Assembly: GCF_008329945.1 (NCBI RefSeq) | Contig: NZ_CP035807.1 | Coordinates: 868,001-932,000 of the forward strand | Length of the DNA: 64,000 nt | DNA from: Thiospirochaeta perfilievii | GTDB taxonomy: Bacteria; Spirochaetota; Spirochaetia; DSM-2461 | Direction: 5' to 3' | Shown here: one piece after another, positions 41,605-50,863 of the stretch | Layout of the letters: each line of letters starts with the position of its first letter | Numbering within the stretch: position 1 is the first letter of the stretch | Notes under the pieces: model-generated | The model's database searches: none | What the model saw: only the letters and a program-made list of their open reading frames with translations | What the model was told of the DNA's origin: nothing | Translations under genes and position numbers: made by a program

Positions 41605-43562
41605 TAAATATATCAGACCAGTGGAAACATATAATGTTAACTCTCCCGGATAACTATTTTTTTGAATTAATGAAAAATTATCTAGGAAAGATAGAGACAC
41701 CATTTAATAAGCACAAACTGGTTGATAAATTAGCTAGCTTCTTAGTTAAGAACAGTGCGGACGAGGTAGTTTTAGGTGACCTAGATGAGAAGGAAATTTT
41801 AATTCTTACTTCCATAGAGTTTATTGAAAAACCAACTGCAAAAAGTATCTATGAGTTTTTTCTTGGAGATATTGCCTTTATTGAGCTTTGTGATATTTTA
41901 AAAACATTAGAAGAGAAGTTGATAATCTATAGTGATCTATCAATTATATATATATCTCCCCTATTTTTTGATGATGTTAAAACATCGATTATAAATCCAG
42001 GACTACTATATAAAAGTGAACCAATAACACCCTCATCTGGAAGTATACTATGGCTATCAGACTCACTACTCTTAAGTTTTTTATCATTTTTATTTCATCA
42101 AAAGGATCTGCTTAAATCAAGTGGTGCATTTAAAAAAAGGGCGTATAACCAGATAGAGGAACTCTATCCAAACCTTTTTTCTGGGGATTTAGGAAGCAGA
42201 AAACTAGAACTTGTTAGAAGAATAATACACAATTTAAAACTCTTTAGAATAGATGGCAGTAGCCTAATTCCAAGGGAAGAGATTTGGCAGGAGTTATTAT
42301 CTCTTTCCAGGGCCGAACTTTGGTTATACTTGGTCTCTGCTGGGACAACAGAGAGTTCACACCAACTTGGAGATAGAATAACAACAGTTAAAAGAGTTAT
42401 TGAAACAATTCCTAAAAGTAGAAGTTTCTACCCAGAAAACATAAAAAAACTAATTAAGGCTATTAGTACAGATTCCCACTTAAGCAATCACGCTGCGGTT
42501 TCAGAATTTATTGATGATCTTATAGTTTTAAATGTATTAGAAGCTAGGGAAGATGGAACTATTACCCAGAATCCTATTCTTGACCTAAATAATCTTAACC
42601 CTGACTTCGGGGATACAAAGACAATTATTCTACAACCGAATTTTGATATTACCTATAAACCCTGGATTACCTTAAAAGACGGGTACCTTATAGCCCTATT
42701 CTCAAACCTTAAAAAGATGGATATTTATACTGAGTTAGCAATAACCAAGGAGTCTGTAATTAGAGGTTTAACTATTTCTAATCTAGATGAGTTCCAAAAA
42801 CTAATAGAGAGAATAACCGGGGTAGATATTCCTGACAATATACAACTAACACTTAAAGAGTGGGAAAAAGAGTCAACAAAGGCGAGACATTATGAGGCAT
42901 CTGTTTTAATTTTAGATGATGATAAAGAGTTTATTTTAAAAGAGACTGGTGTTATTGATGACCTTATTTTATTAAACCCAGCTAAAGGTGTATATCTAAT
43001 TAAACAAGAGGATTATAAACACGCTAAAACTCTATTAGAGAGTGTTGATATTATACCAGTAGATAAAAATCATCTAGCTCCCCTAGAGTACTCTAAACTA
43101 CCAACATTTAGTAACTCACAACCACTACACATTGACTGGGAAGAGAAAAAGATTGATTCTAAGGGTACAATTAAAGATGAACTTCTTAAAACCCTGCGAA
43201 ACATTCCCGCGTCAAAAGATGAGTTGGAAGACTTAAGAAAGAGAATCACCAGAGGAATTATTTTTACTAAGGAACAGGTACAGCCAGGTATTAGCAAAAC
43301 TGATTTCTCTGAGGCTAAGGGTATCAACTATCAGGCAAAACTAAGACTTATCGAGGTTAGTCTTAAGTCTACAAACGATAGACTTGAGATAAACTATGTA
43401 GAAGATTTTAATATTAAGAAAGAACTTATACTACCAGAGAAGGTTGAAAAAAATGGGGATGTTAAAATTCTCCATGGATTACAACTTCCCCAAGAGATGC
43501 CATTCTCCATTGATATTAGTAAAATCAGTCTTGTTAAGCGAATACAGACAACTCTATTTTAA
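41601..43562 (+). CDS. XPB-associated helicase C-terminal/DNA-binding domain protein
   Basis: A 653-residue partner protein that starts with GTG overlapping the XPB stop (ATGTGA), with AAAGGA before it, so the two are translationally coupled. The C-terminal half resembles Helicase_C_3 (XPB/Ssl2-like) proteins, which in mycobacteria also sit next to the XPB gene. I see no Walker motifs, so it is not a second helicase. Part likely forms a winged-helix/DNA-binding region (AKSIYEFFLGDIAFIELCDIL). Function beyond partnership with the helicase is inferred from this conserved pairing. Confidence 0.78.
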   Translation: MINISDQWKHIMLTLPDNYFFELMKNYLGKIETPFNKHKLVDKLASFLVKNSADEVVLGDLDEKEILILTSIEFIEKPTAKSIYEFFLGDIAFIELCDILKTLEEKLIIYSDLSIIYISPLFFDDVKTSIINPGLLYKSEPITPSSGSILWLSDSLLLSFLSFLFHQKDLLKSSGAFKKRAYNQIEELYPNLFSGDLGSRKLELVRRIIHNLKLFRIDGSSLIPREEIWQELLSLSRAELWLYLVSAGTTESSHQLGDRITTVKRVIETIPKSRSFYPENIKKLIKAISTDSHLSNHAAVSEFIDDLIVLNVLEAREDGTITQNPILDLNNLNPDFGDTKTIILQPNFDITYKPWITLKDGYLIALFSNLKKMDIYTELAITKESVIRGLTISNLDEFQKLIERITGVDIPDNIQLTLKEWEKESTKARHYEASVLILDDDKEFILKETGVIDDLILLNPAKGVYLIKQEDYKHAKTLLESVDIIPVDKNHLAPLEYSKLPTFSNSQPLHIDWEEKKIDSKGTIKDELLKTLRNIPASKDELEDLRKRITRGIIFTKEQVQPGISKTDFSEAKGINYQAKLRLIEVSLKSTNDRLEINYVEDFNIKKELILPEKVEKNGDVKILHGLQLPQEMPFSIDISKISLVKRIQTTLF

Positions 43563-43575
43563 CTAATTAAGACTA

Positions 43576-43628
43576 CATATAGGGATATGATTATCTGTTT
43601 AAATTAAAGGGTAATCATAACCTATATG
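43576..43628. repeat. Large hairpin between convergent genes
   Basis: CATATAGG + TATGATTA (43576-43583, 43586-43593) pair with TAATCATA + CCTATATG (43612-43619, 43621-43628): 16 bp with one small internal loop and an 18-nt loop. It fills the gap between the XPB partner and aroDE. There is no T tail, so it is a bidirectional structural element or a weak terminator. Confidence 0.55.
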
Positions 43629-43636
43629 AACCAGTT

Positions 43637-45082
43637 CTAAACAATTGGATAATCATACCCTGTGTATATTTTGAACTGCCTATACCCCTGCTCTAATAAC
43701 ATCTGCCAGCCATTAAGTATTTTACAACCAGAATCTACCCCCCTAGCTAAGAACTTAGTAACCTTTGGAGTATAAATAACATCATAAAGAAACTCATTAC
43801 CAGTAAAGTCGTAGAAATCTATGGGGTCAATGTCCTCTAAAGGGTGCATACCAACATTAGTATTTTGAATAATTACATCTGAATAACCCTTAATTATATC
43901 TATATTATCCCTACTTAAACCTGAGTACTCCATATTAAACTGTTTTGCTAAAACTTTAGCCTTCTCTAGTGTTCTATTTACAATTAAGACATTAGCCCCT
44001 TCCTCCCTTAGGGCAAAAAGTGATGCCTTTGCAGAACCACCTGCTCCAATAACACAGACATTCTTTCCCTTTAAAGTCCCATAGGATTTTATTAAAGGGG
44101 TGATAAAACCAATATAGTCCGTATTATCCCCTACCCACTTATTATTAATTTTAACAACAGTATTACAGGCTCCAATCTCCTTAACAGATGTTGTTAGGGA
44201 GTCCATTAAGGGAATAATTTCTGTTTTAAAAGGTACAGTAACAGAGAATCCTTTTAAACCTATAAGGTTAGCAATTTTAATAAATATAGTAGGATCATCT
44301 ATTTCAAATGGAACATATACAGCGTTTAAACCTAGAGATTTATACCCTTTATTATGAATAGCAGGGGATTTAGTGTGCATGACAGGATTCCCAATTATAC
44401 CAAAAACTTCTGTATCCCAATCAATATTATTAAAACTGTAGGTTTCCTTTAATAGGGTTGGGGTAACATGTCCTGGAGCTGCAGATGCCCCGTTGGTAGA
44501 AGTAAAGGTTAAAAAAGATCCTATTTTATGGGCTAGAACTCTAGTATTAAACCCCATATTCCCCATACCTAGAACTATTTTCTCTATGGACTTAATCTTA
44601 AGGGACTCTTTATAAAAAAGTAAAAGATCCTCTGTAGATTTAATCATAACAGCGGCCTTAGGTAGTTCATCATTAGACCTTTTAATTCTTAACAATCTAT
44701 CTGCTAGATCTTTAGGAACACCATTAAAGTCGTGGAATGATCTAATTATTTTAACATTATGAACCCTTGCTAACTCCTCTAAATTAGGGGCTATTAGGTC
44801 CTCTTCTAAATCAACGTAGGAGAAATTACCACTTTTAAGACCAAGCTCTAAAATTTTAATTCTATACTCTTCATCCCCATTATATAATCCACCATCAACA
44901 CTCTTTCTAAATGTAAGGATTGTAGGTATATCAATTTTAAAATTGTTAATTTTTAACTGTTCACTTCTCTTTAATAAATCAACTCGTAACTCAACAATCT
45001 GAATTTCACTTCCATGTTTTTCAACACTATTAATACACTTTTTTAAACTATCTTCTGTTAGTGTTAAACAAATTTTACTCAT
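43637..45082 (-). CDS. aroDE: Bifunctional 3-dehydroquinate dehydratase / shikimate dehydrogenase
   Basis: The 481-residue protein fuses type I dehydroquinase (residues ~1-210; catalytic His in IIRSFHDF, Schiff-base Lys in KAAVMIKST) to shikimate dehydrogenase (~220-481; FGIIGNPVMHTKSPAIHN, the substrate Lys in TVPFK, VIGAGGSAKASLFAL for NADP). It performs steps three and four of the shikimate pathway. Fusion in this order is known from plants and some bacteria, including chlamydiae and spirochaetes. Its start overlaps the preceding gene by 1 base. Confidence 0.95.
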   Translation of the reverse strand: MSKICLTLTEDSLKKCINSVEKHGSEIQIVELRVDLLKRSEQLKINNFKIDIPTILTFRKSVDGGLYNGDEEYRIKILELGLKSGNFSYVDLEEDLIAPNLEELARVHNVKIIRSFHDFNGVPKDLADRLLRIKRSNDELPKAAVMIKSTEDLLLFYKESLKIKSIEKIVLGMGNMGFNTRVLAHKIGSFLTFTSTNGASAAPGHVTPTLLKETYSFNNIDWDTEVFGIIGNPVMHTKSPAIHNKGYKSLGLNAVYVPFEIDDPTIFIKIANLIGLKGFSVTVPFKTEIIPLMDSLTTSVKEIGACNTVVKINNKWVGDNTDYIGFITPLIKSYGTLKGKNVCVIGAGGSAKASLFALREEGANVLIVNRTLEKAKVLAKQFNMEYSGLSRDNIDIIKGYSDVIIQNTNVGMHPLEDIDPIDFYDFTGNEFLYDVIYTPKVTKFLARGVDSGCKILNGWQMLLEQGYRQFKIYTGYDYPIV

Positions 45083-45510
45083 TAGTAGTCCCCTCGGTAT
45101 AGATAGATATCGTTTAACTTATCCCCTAAAAAATAGAGTCTTAAAATAAGAGGAAAACCTCTATCAGGTCTTCTATATATATATGAGTTATCTTTTATTT
45201 CATGTGGTTTGCCTAAAAGCTCATTAACAACACTTTTATCATCACCTAGTTTTAACTTAAGTATCGAACCCTCATATTTAGAATCGGCTCTAATCTGCCA
45301 AACTCGATTTTGATTAAAATAGAGATATACCCTATTATCATAAAAGAAGATAACATCATCCTCTTCCGTCCTCTCTCCCCTTTGGGTTAAAACATAGTTT
45401 GGAGATCCAAACTCCTTTATAACCTCTACAGGTATCATCCCTATGTAGTTATCTAAGGAGAATAAAAATATATTACTTAATAGAAATAGTATTAGAAGTA
45501 TTTTTTTCAT
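45082..45510 (-). CDS. Small secreted protein of unknown function
   Basis: A 142-residue protein with signal peptide MKKILLILFLLSNIFLFS and no lipobox. The mature part contains beta-rich repeated features (VIFFYDNRVYLYFN, LRLYFLGDKLNDIYLY) and a GxP segment (VIKEFGSPNY; NELLGKPHEI) like two SmpA/BamE-type or repeat units. No reliable family assignment. It lies between dprA and aroDE in one operon. Confidence 0.7.
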   Translation of the reverse strand: MKKILLILFLLSNIFLFSLDNYIGMIPVEVIKEFGSPNYVLTQRGERTEEDDVIFFYDNRVYLYFNQNRVWQIRADSKYEGSILKLKLGDDKSVVNELLGKPHEIKDNSYIYRRPDRGFPLILRLYFLGDKLNDIYLYRGDY

Positions 45511-45514
45511 AGAC

Positions 45515-46294
45515 TCATTCTATACAATTTTTAAGAAACAGGTCAAACTGGCTCTTATCTTCTATTTTGGTATGGCTATATCTAGTAATACCATTAAAGC
45601 CAACACCATAGGAGATGGGAATTTTACTTTCTATGGCGTATTTTAATGAGTGTTGGGTACCACTTCCCTCCTGTGCCTCTATAACAAATAACCCCTTGGA
45701 TAGACCAACAATTATTCTGTTCCTTAAAACACAACGAAATTTTTCAACTTTTGTATTTGGAGGGTATTCTGAAACAAAGACACCCCTATCTAAAATCCAT
45801 GGGGCTAGACCATCCCTATACCCCATAGGGATAACTGCAATTGTAGATCCTCCATTTGTTATGGTTACTCTATGGGCTAGTTTATCACAACCTCTAGCTA
45901 ACCCACTAACAATACACCAACCACTTTCTATAGCATTTAATACAAATCTGGATCCAATATCTACTCCAGTGGAACTTGGTTCTCTAGTACCTACAACGGC
46001 TATATTCTTTTTGTTAATAATTAGTGATTCATCACCCTTAATATATAGTAGCAGAGGCCTATACTCTACACCTAAATTAGGAGGATGGATAATTTTTACA
46101 CCAAGATTAAAACACTGCTCCTTTAACCTTGAGACATCATCAATAAACTGACTTGGTTTATAACCTGACTCTTTATAAACAAGATACTCAAAGTAGTTAA
46201 AGTCGTTAATAAGGGCCTGGTTTTTTTCTAGAAAACTCCTGATTTTAACAATTCCAAAACCGGGAATCATCTGTAATAAAAGTATATTATCCAT
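45515..46294 (-). CDS. dprA: DNA-processing protein DprA
   Basis: A 259-residue Rossmann-like protein with the DprA signatures VVGTREPSSTGVDIG, SGLARGCDKLAH, TIAVIPMG and RNRIIVGLSKGLFVIEA...GSGTQHSLKYA. It loads RecA on incoming single-stranded DNA during transformation. It has a short N-terminal helical part but lacks the C-terminal winged-helix domain, so it is at the small end of the family. Other competence genes are not in the window. Confidence 0.92.
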   Translation of the reverse strand: MDNILLLQMIPGFGIVKIRSFLEKNQALINDFNYFEYLVYKESGYKPSQFIDDVSRLKEQCFNLGVKIIHPPNLGVEYRPLLLYIKGDESLIINKKNIAVVGTREPSSTGVDIGSRFVLNAIESGWCIVSGLARGCDKLAHRVTITNGGSTIAVIPMGYRDGLAPWILDRGVFVSEYPPNTKVEKFRCVLRNRIIVGLSKGLFVIEAQEGSGTQHSLKYAIESKIPISYGVGFNGITRYSHTKIEDKSQFDLFLKNCIE

Positions 46295-46337
46295 ACTTAT
46301 CTTATAATACTATTTTAAATTCTGCTTCTATTTATAG

Positions 46338-47609
46338 CTAAAAAAGAAATACTCCGTCATCTAACTTAGTACTCTTAGACTCCTCTTCCTTAGCTATATC
46401 TAGATTCCACTCCTTAGAAAATCTTACAACTTCCTCCTCTTCACTTGCTGTAGTACTTATCTCTTTTAAAAAGTTTATTACTCTACCTCGCACTACTTTC
46501 TTTTGATTATCATCCATATACAGGTCGTAATTTCGGTCCATTAAACTACTATCTGCAATTTTTTCTAAAAATTGTAGTATGTGGTTTGTTTCCTGGCTTG
46601 CAATATCTTGAAACTGCATATTTTGAATGGAAGAGTGGAGGTTATTTTGTAGATTAACAGAAACATCATTAAAATTCTTTATTATTCCTTTTATTGAAGT
46701 TGCAGAGTAATCTAATATATTTTCAAATGGGTTAAACCTATTAAAAATATTTTTTGCAGCACTATCTACATATTTTATCTGACTTGAGAGTTCAACTCTC
46801 TGTTTTTCTATATTATTTACAGTATCTTTAATCTGTTGGTTTGTACTCTCTGCAACCTTAGCTGTTTTATCTGCAAAGTTAGAAATATCGTTACCTAAAA
46901 CCTTAAACCCACCGCTATCCTTAATTCTTGCAGCCTCGATCCTTACATTTATTGAGATAACCTTTACCTGCTCGGCAAGTTCAATAATATCCTTTGTAGT
47001 TTTACTTATATAGTTAAAACTATCCATTGATGTCTTAATAAACTCGTCAGCTAATAGGTTCATGTTATTTATAACCTCCATAAACCGAGAGAACTCCCTA
47101 TTTATCTCCTTAGAAGCATTAAGAACATAGGCTAAGTTATCACTTTTATCAGTATCAAATATTGATTCTAAAGAGTCTTCTGAACTTTTAACAATTTCAT
47201 CAGTCTCCTGGGATATTGACTCAAACCTTTGATAAAGCTCACTAATTGCTACCTCTTCGACCTTCTGTGTATTTTGAGTTAACTTTTTAATTACAGGCAG
47301 ACTATTTCTAATAAAATAGATCTCTTCTGTACAGCTATGACAAGTTTTTGGTCTATTACTACCCCTTGGGTCAACTACAACCTCTTGAATTATATCTTTA
47401 ACAAATACCGGCTCCTCTTTAACTTCTTCTATAGGAAGGGAAGGTTCAGCCTCAATTTGATTCCAAGTCTTATCTTTTTTCCGATTAATAATTATTAATA
47501 GTGTGATACCTAGGAGTATGCTAACAAAATTTGAGATTATTAGAAAACTAGGAATAAAGCTAACAAAGATAGAAATTAGCATTAGAATTATCAGTAAACT
47601 TTGTATCAT
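46338..47609 (-). CDS. MCP-signalling-domain-like membrane protein
   Basis: A 423-residue protein with two N-terminal helices (residues ~4-40) but no periplasmic sensor. The remainder is a long coiled-coil. Near residue 230 it carries VKVISINVRIEAARIKDSGGFKVLG, a diverged version of the MCP tip, where typical receptors have [20 protein letters not shown]. A SCTEEIYFIR segment near residue 90 holds one cysteine. The C-terminal MQFQDIASQETNHILQF helix is like those in cytosolic MCPs. It may be a sensor-less signal transducer or a scaffold. Confidence 0.7.
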   Translation of the reverse strand: MIQSLLIILMLISIFVSFIPSFLIISNFVSILLGITLLIIINRKKDKTWNQIEAEPSLPIEEVKEEPVFVKDIIQEVVVDPRGSNRPKTCHSCTEEIYFIRNSLPVIKKLTQNTQKVEEVAISELYQRFESISQETDEIVKSSEDSLESIFDTDKSDNLAYVLNASKEINREFSRFMEVINNMNLLADEFIKTSMDSFNYISKTTKDIIELAEQVKVISINVRIEAARIKDSGGFKVLGNDISNFADKTAKVAESTNQQIKDTVNNIEKQRVELSSQIKYVDSAAKNIFNRFNPFENILDYSATSIKGIIKNFNDVSVNLQNNLHSSIQNMQFQDIASQETNHILQFLEKIADSSLMDRNYDLYMDDNQKKVVRGRVINFLKEISTTASEEEEVVRFSKEWNLDIAKEEESKSTKLDDGVFLF

Positions 47610-47692
47610 ATAAAATCCTCTAGCCTATAATATAGACTAATTATAGCCAATTTATAATTGGTTTTTTTAATAATTTATGTTAAGGTTCCACT

Positions 47693-48328
47693 ATGTTTAA
47701 CTTAAATACTGACTTATTAGTCATTGACTTAGAAGCAACTGCTGGTGTAGACGAAAATGGAAACCAAACCAATAACTATATTATAGACCTAGGAGCAGTC
47801 CTACTCAATAAAAACTTAGAGATAGTCTCCTCTTTTGAATCCTTAGTAAAACCAGAGGAAGAGATAACTGAGTTTATTACAAATTTAACAAAAATTGATA
47901 ACGATATGGTTAAAGATGAAGATCTTTTCCCAGAGGTTTCTAATAGATTATTAAAATGGTTAGTAGATAGCCTAGAGGGAAGAAGTATTAAAAAAATTAG
48001 ACTATGCGCCTGGGGAACATACTTTGATATACCTCTTTTAAGAAGTGTATACAGTAAATACTCACTGAATTATCCATTTTCTGGAACATCATTTGATATA
48101 AAAACAATGGCTCTTATGTGGCACAGCCTTAGTGGAAAAAAGACAGACAAACTACAAGTATCCACTGTTGCAAAAGAGATGGGTATAAAAGCTGATGGGT
48201 TCTACCATAGAGCCTTAACAGATGCTTTAGTAGAAACTAAAATACTGCAAAGGGTATGGTTAGACTTACAAGGGTTCTTCTTAGAGGATAAAACAGGAGT
48301 AAAACACTACAATATTGTGGCAAACTAA
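47693..48328 (+). CDS. DEDDh 3'-5' exonuclease family protein (KapD/DnaQ-like)
   Basis: A 211-residue nuclease-fold protein. Exo I is LVIDLEATA (Asp, Glu), Exo II is the Asp in YFDIPLL, and Exo III is FYHRALTDALVE (His and Asp), the DEDDh arrangement. The sequence resembles the KapD/Eri-1-like group more than DnaQ epsilon. It is likely an RNA or DNA 3'-exonuclease. Divergent from the MCP-like gene. Confidence 0.85.
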   Translation: MFNLNTDLLVIDLEATAGVDENGNQTNNYIIDLGAVLLNKNLEIVSSFESLVKPEEEITEFITNLTKIDNDMVKDEDLFPEVSNRLLKWLVDSLEGRSIKKIRLCAWGTYFDIPLLRSVYSKYSLNYPFSGTSFDIKTMALMWHSLSGKKTDKLQVSTVAKEMGIKADGFYHRALTDALVETKILQRVWLDLQGFFLEDKTGVKHYNIVAN

Positions 48329-48329
48329 G

Positions 48330-48971
48330 TTATCTTTTTAAGTATTTTAATCTTTTATATGGTCTAACCCTTTTAGTTTTATCTGGAAAAAATAGATCTC
48401 CTCCCTTAGTCAACCAAGAGATACCAAAAAAAACAAGGGCTGTAGATTCTGCAAAAAACACAAAGTGTCCAGGACTATTCTTTGGAACTAAAAAGTATAT
48501 AAAAAGAGAGATTATTGATAAAACCATCATAATACCACAGATCCTATAAAGTATATTTCTTCTAACCTTTTGTGAATTACTTTTATCCCCCTTAGTAAAA
48601 AGAACAAGGGAAAAAACTGCTAATATAATAAATAGAAGTGTGGCACATATTATATGTATAGTCCCAATGATCTCCACTTTATCATTTTGTGAAGTAGGGA
48701 AAAATGCTACACCAAAGGCAAAAATACCAGCTATGTTACCTAAGATATCATCTGTCTTATCATATCCTGCATAGAAGAATAGAAATAGACCGACACAACA
48801 CAGAGCTCCAACAAATACATCTCCCATATTTGTATAATAATAATCGCTTATAGAGGCTTGTAACTGAACCGACTTACAAAAACCACCTATCATTAGGGTA
48901 AAGGGTAAAAATAGACCTATATACCCAACAGTTTTTCTAAGGGATTTGTACGTATGGATAATATTACTCAT
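48330..48971 (-). CDS. DUF998-like integral membrane protein
   Basis: A 213-residue protein with about six hydrophobic helices and the motif ASISDYYYTNMGDVFVGALC followed by GVAFFPT, which recurs in a family of uncharacterised membrane proteins. The C-terminal tail is strongly basic. No enzymatic residues stand out. Convergent with the exonuclease gene, leaving 1 base between them. Confidence 0.65.
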   Translation of the reverse strand: MSNIIHTYKSLRKTVGYIGLFLPFTLMIGGFCKSVQLQASISDYYYTNMGDVFVGALCCVGLFLFFYAGYDKTDDILGNIAGIFAFGVAFFPTSQNDKVEIIGTIHIICATLLFIILAVFSLVLFTKGDKSNSQKVRRNILYRICGIMMVLSIISLFIYFLVPKNSPGHFVFFAESTALVFFGISWLTKGGDLFFPDKTKRVRPYKRLKYLKR

Positions 48972-49000
48972 TTTAAAACTCCATTTTTAAATATATTTAA

Positions 49001-49045
49001 TAAAAAACTCCTATAACTACAATAATACTATGTAGTTAAAGGAGT
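49001..49045 (-). terminator. Rho-independent terminator after the surface protein gene
   Basis: On the minus strand ACTCC-TTTAACTACA pairs with TGTAGTTATA-GGAGT across a 9-nt loop and is followed by TTTTTT. It lies downstream of the beta-barrel-like protein at 49080-49568. Confidence 0.85.
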
Positions 49046-49079
49046 CTATTATGGTGCTATTTATATCTGTTATTGGAAA

Positions 49080-49568
49080 CTATAGACCAATTTTTGTCTT
49101 AAGTCCCATAGATATAACTCCACCATTAGCAATATCATAAGATCCACCATTTGATGCAAACCAATCTAAGTAGAGACCTAAAGAAGTAAATATACTTTTA
49201 GTATTGGTAAAGAAATCATAACCTAAACCAACTCCAAAACCTAACTCTGTTGCAGCAGGAACTGCACCTGCTGCTGGTGTTGTTATAGAACCAGTATACA
49301 TTGTTAAAGTAGCATTTTCTGCTGGAACAATGGAGATATTAATTGTATCAATAGATATACCATCTATCTCTGTAAAACTAAATCCACCTTTAAATGCCTC
49401 AGAAAAAGTATAGGTAAAACCCATACTATTAGATGTTACAACTTCTCCAGTATCTACATTGTATGCAGCACCAGAACCTAGTTCAAACGCAAAAAACTGT
49501 GGTGTTTCGGCAACAGCTACAACTACAGATAGAGTTGTAAGTAGTGCTAAAATAAGAACTTTCTTCAT
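49080..49568 (-). CDS. Small outer-membrane beta-barrel-like protein
   Basis: A 162-residue protein with a Sec signal peptide ending in AVAVAE (cleavage near Ala20). The mature 140 residues are poor in charge and alternate as in a short barrel (GFTYTFSEAFKGGFSF, TELGFGVGLGYDFF, ISMGLKTKIGL). It resembles 8-stranded spirochaete surface proteins. No ligand motif is apparent. It precedes icd on the same strand but is separated by only 23 bases of intergenic DNA and has its own terminator. Confidence 0.6.
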   Translation of the reverse strand: MKKVLILALLTTLSVVVAVAETPQFFAFELGSGAAYNVDTGEVVTSNSMGFTYTFSEAFKGGFSFTEIDGISIDTINISIVPAENATLTMYTGSITTPAAGAVPAATELGFGVGLGYDFFTNTKSIFTSLGLYLDWFASNGGSYDIANGGVISMGLKTKIGL

Positions 49569-49591
49569 TTTTTCTCCTTTAAAAAAAATTA

Positions 49592-50785
49592 TTACATGTT
49601 TTGAATTATGAGTTTTGCATACTCATTTGTACCTAGGGTCTCAGGATCTCCAGACATCATTGATGCTAAATCCCCTGTAACTCTTTTGGATGAAATAGTA
49701 GTACTAACTCCCTTCTCAATAAGGTTAGCAGCCTCCTGCCAGCCCATATACTCAAACATCATCTTCCCAGATAGGATTATAGATGATGGATTCGCCATAT
49801 TCTTCCCTGCAATATCAGGGGCAGTTCCATGGGTTGCCTCAAAAATAGCAACACCAGTATGATAGTTAATATTAGCACCAGGGGATATTCCAATTCCTCC
49901 TACTTGGGCAGCTAATGCATCAGAACAGTAGTCTCCATTTAAATTAAGAGTTGCTACAACATCATAGGCTTCTGGTTTTAATAATATATTCTGTAAAAAG
50001 GCATCGGCTATACAGTCATTTATTAAAAGTTTACTACTATCATTTGGGTCTTTAGTAACTTGGTTAGGAAACTCCCTTAATGCAACTTCATAACCCCAAT
50101 TCCTAAAAGCACCCTCGGTAAACTTCATAATATTACCCTTGTGAACTAATGTTACAACTTTTCTTTTGTTTTTTAAAGCGAATTTTATTGCTTCAATAAC
50201 AAGGCGTTCAGTGGACTCTTTACTCATAGGTTTGATTCCTAAACCAGTCTCACCCTTTATATCCCAATCCATCTCATCTTTTAAGAATTTTTTTAATTTA
50301 TCAACTCTTGGGTCATCAGATGCTACTTCAAACCCTGCATATACATCTTCTGTATTCTCTCTAAATACAACGATATCAACTTTTTGAGGCTCTTTTACTG
50401 GAGTCTCTATACCTGAATAGTATGAAACAGGTCTTAAACATACAAAGAGATCTAAATTCTGACGAAGCGTAACATTTAAGCTTCTAATACCTCCACCAAC
50501 AGGAGTCATTAATGGACCTTTGATTCCAATTAAATAATCCTTAAAAGAGTCTTCAGTCTCCTGGGGTAACCACTGACCAGTTTTATCAAAAGCCTTCCCA
50601 CCAGCAAGAACTTCTCTCCACTCAATCTTTTTACTATTTCCATAGGCTTTTTTTACAGCTGCATCAAAAACAGACTGAGCTGCCTGCCATATATCACAAC
50701 CAATTCCATCACCTTCTATATAAGGTATAACAGGATTATCAGGAACATTTAATACTCCATCAACCATCTTAACTCTGTTAATCAT
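49592..50785 (-). CDS. icd: NADP-dependent isocitrate dehydrogenase
   Basis: A 397-residue decarboxylating dehydrogenase of the IDH/IPMDH superfamily. PYIEGDGIG at the N-terminus, the substrate-binding loop [20 protein letters not shown] (Ser and Arg), [13 protein letters not shown], and [15 protein letters not shown] for cofactor and substrate. Length and motifs fit bacterial type I NADP-IDH. AAGGAG precedes the ATG. It makes 2-oxoglutarate, and no other TCA gene is in the window. Confidence 0.95.
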   Translation of the reverse strand: MINRVKMVDGVLNVPDNPVIPYIEGDGIGCDIWQAAQSVFDAAVKKAYGNSKKIEWREVLAGGKAFDKTGQWLPQETEDSFKDYLIGIKGPLMTPVGGGIRSLNVTLRQNLDLFVCLRPVSYYSGIETPVKEPQKVDIVVFRENTEDVYAGFEVASDDPRVDKLKKFLKDEMDWDIKGETGLGIKPMSKESTERLVIEAIKFALKNKRKVVTLVHKGNIMKFTEGAFRNWGYEVALREFPNQVTKDPNDSSKLLINDCIADAFLQNILLKPEAYDVVATLNLNGDYCSDALAAQVGGIGISPGANINYHTGVAIFEATHGTAPDIAGKNMANPSSIILSGKMMFEYMGWQEAANLIEKGVSTTISSKRVTGDLASMMSGDPETLGTNEYAKLIIQNM

Positions 50786-50863
50786 AATTACTCCTTGTTA
50801 TGTAATATTACTAAATTAGAACAAACTTGCAAAGGGCTAGCCCTACATGATAGAATCCCCAAT

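Noticed and set aside
45615-46151. 178-residue plus-strand frame inside dprA
   Set aside because: Shadow of dprA, whose conserved motifs are on the minus strand.
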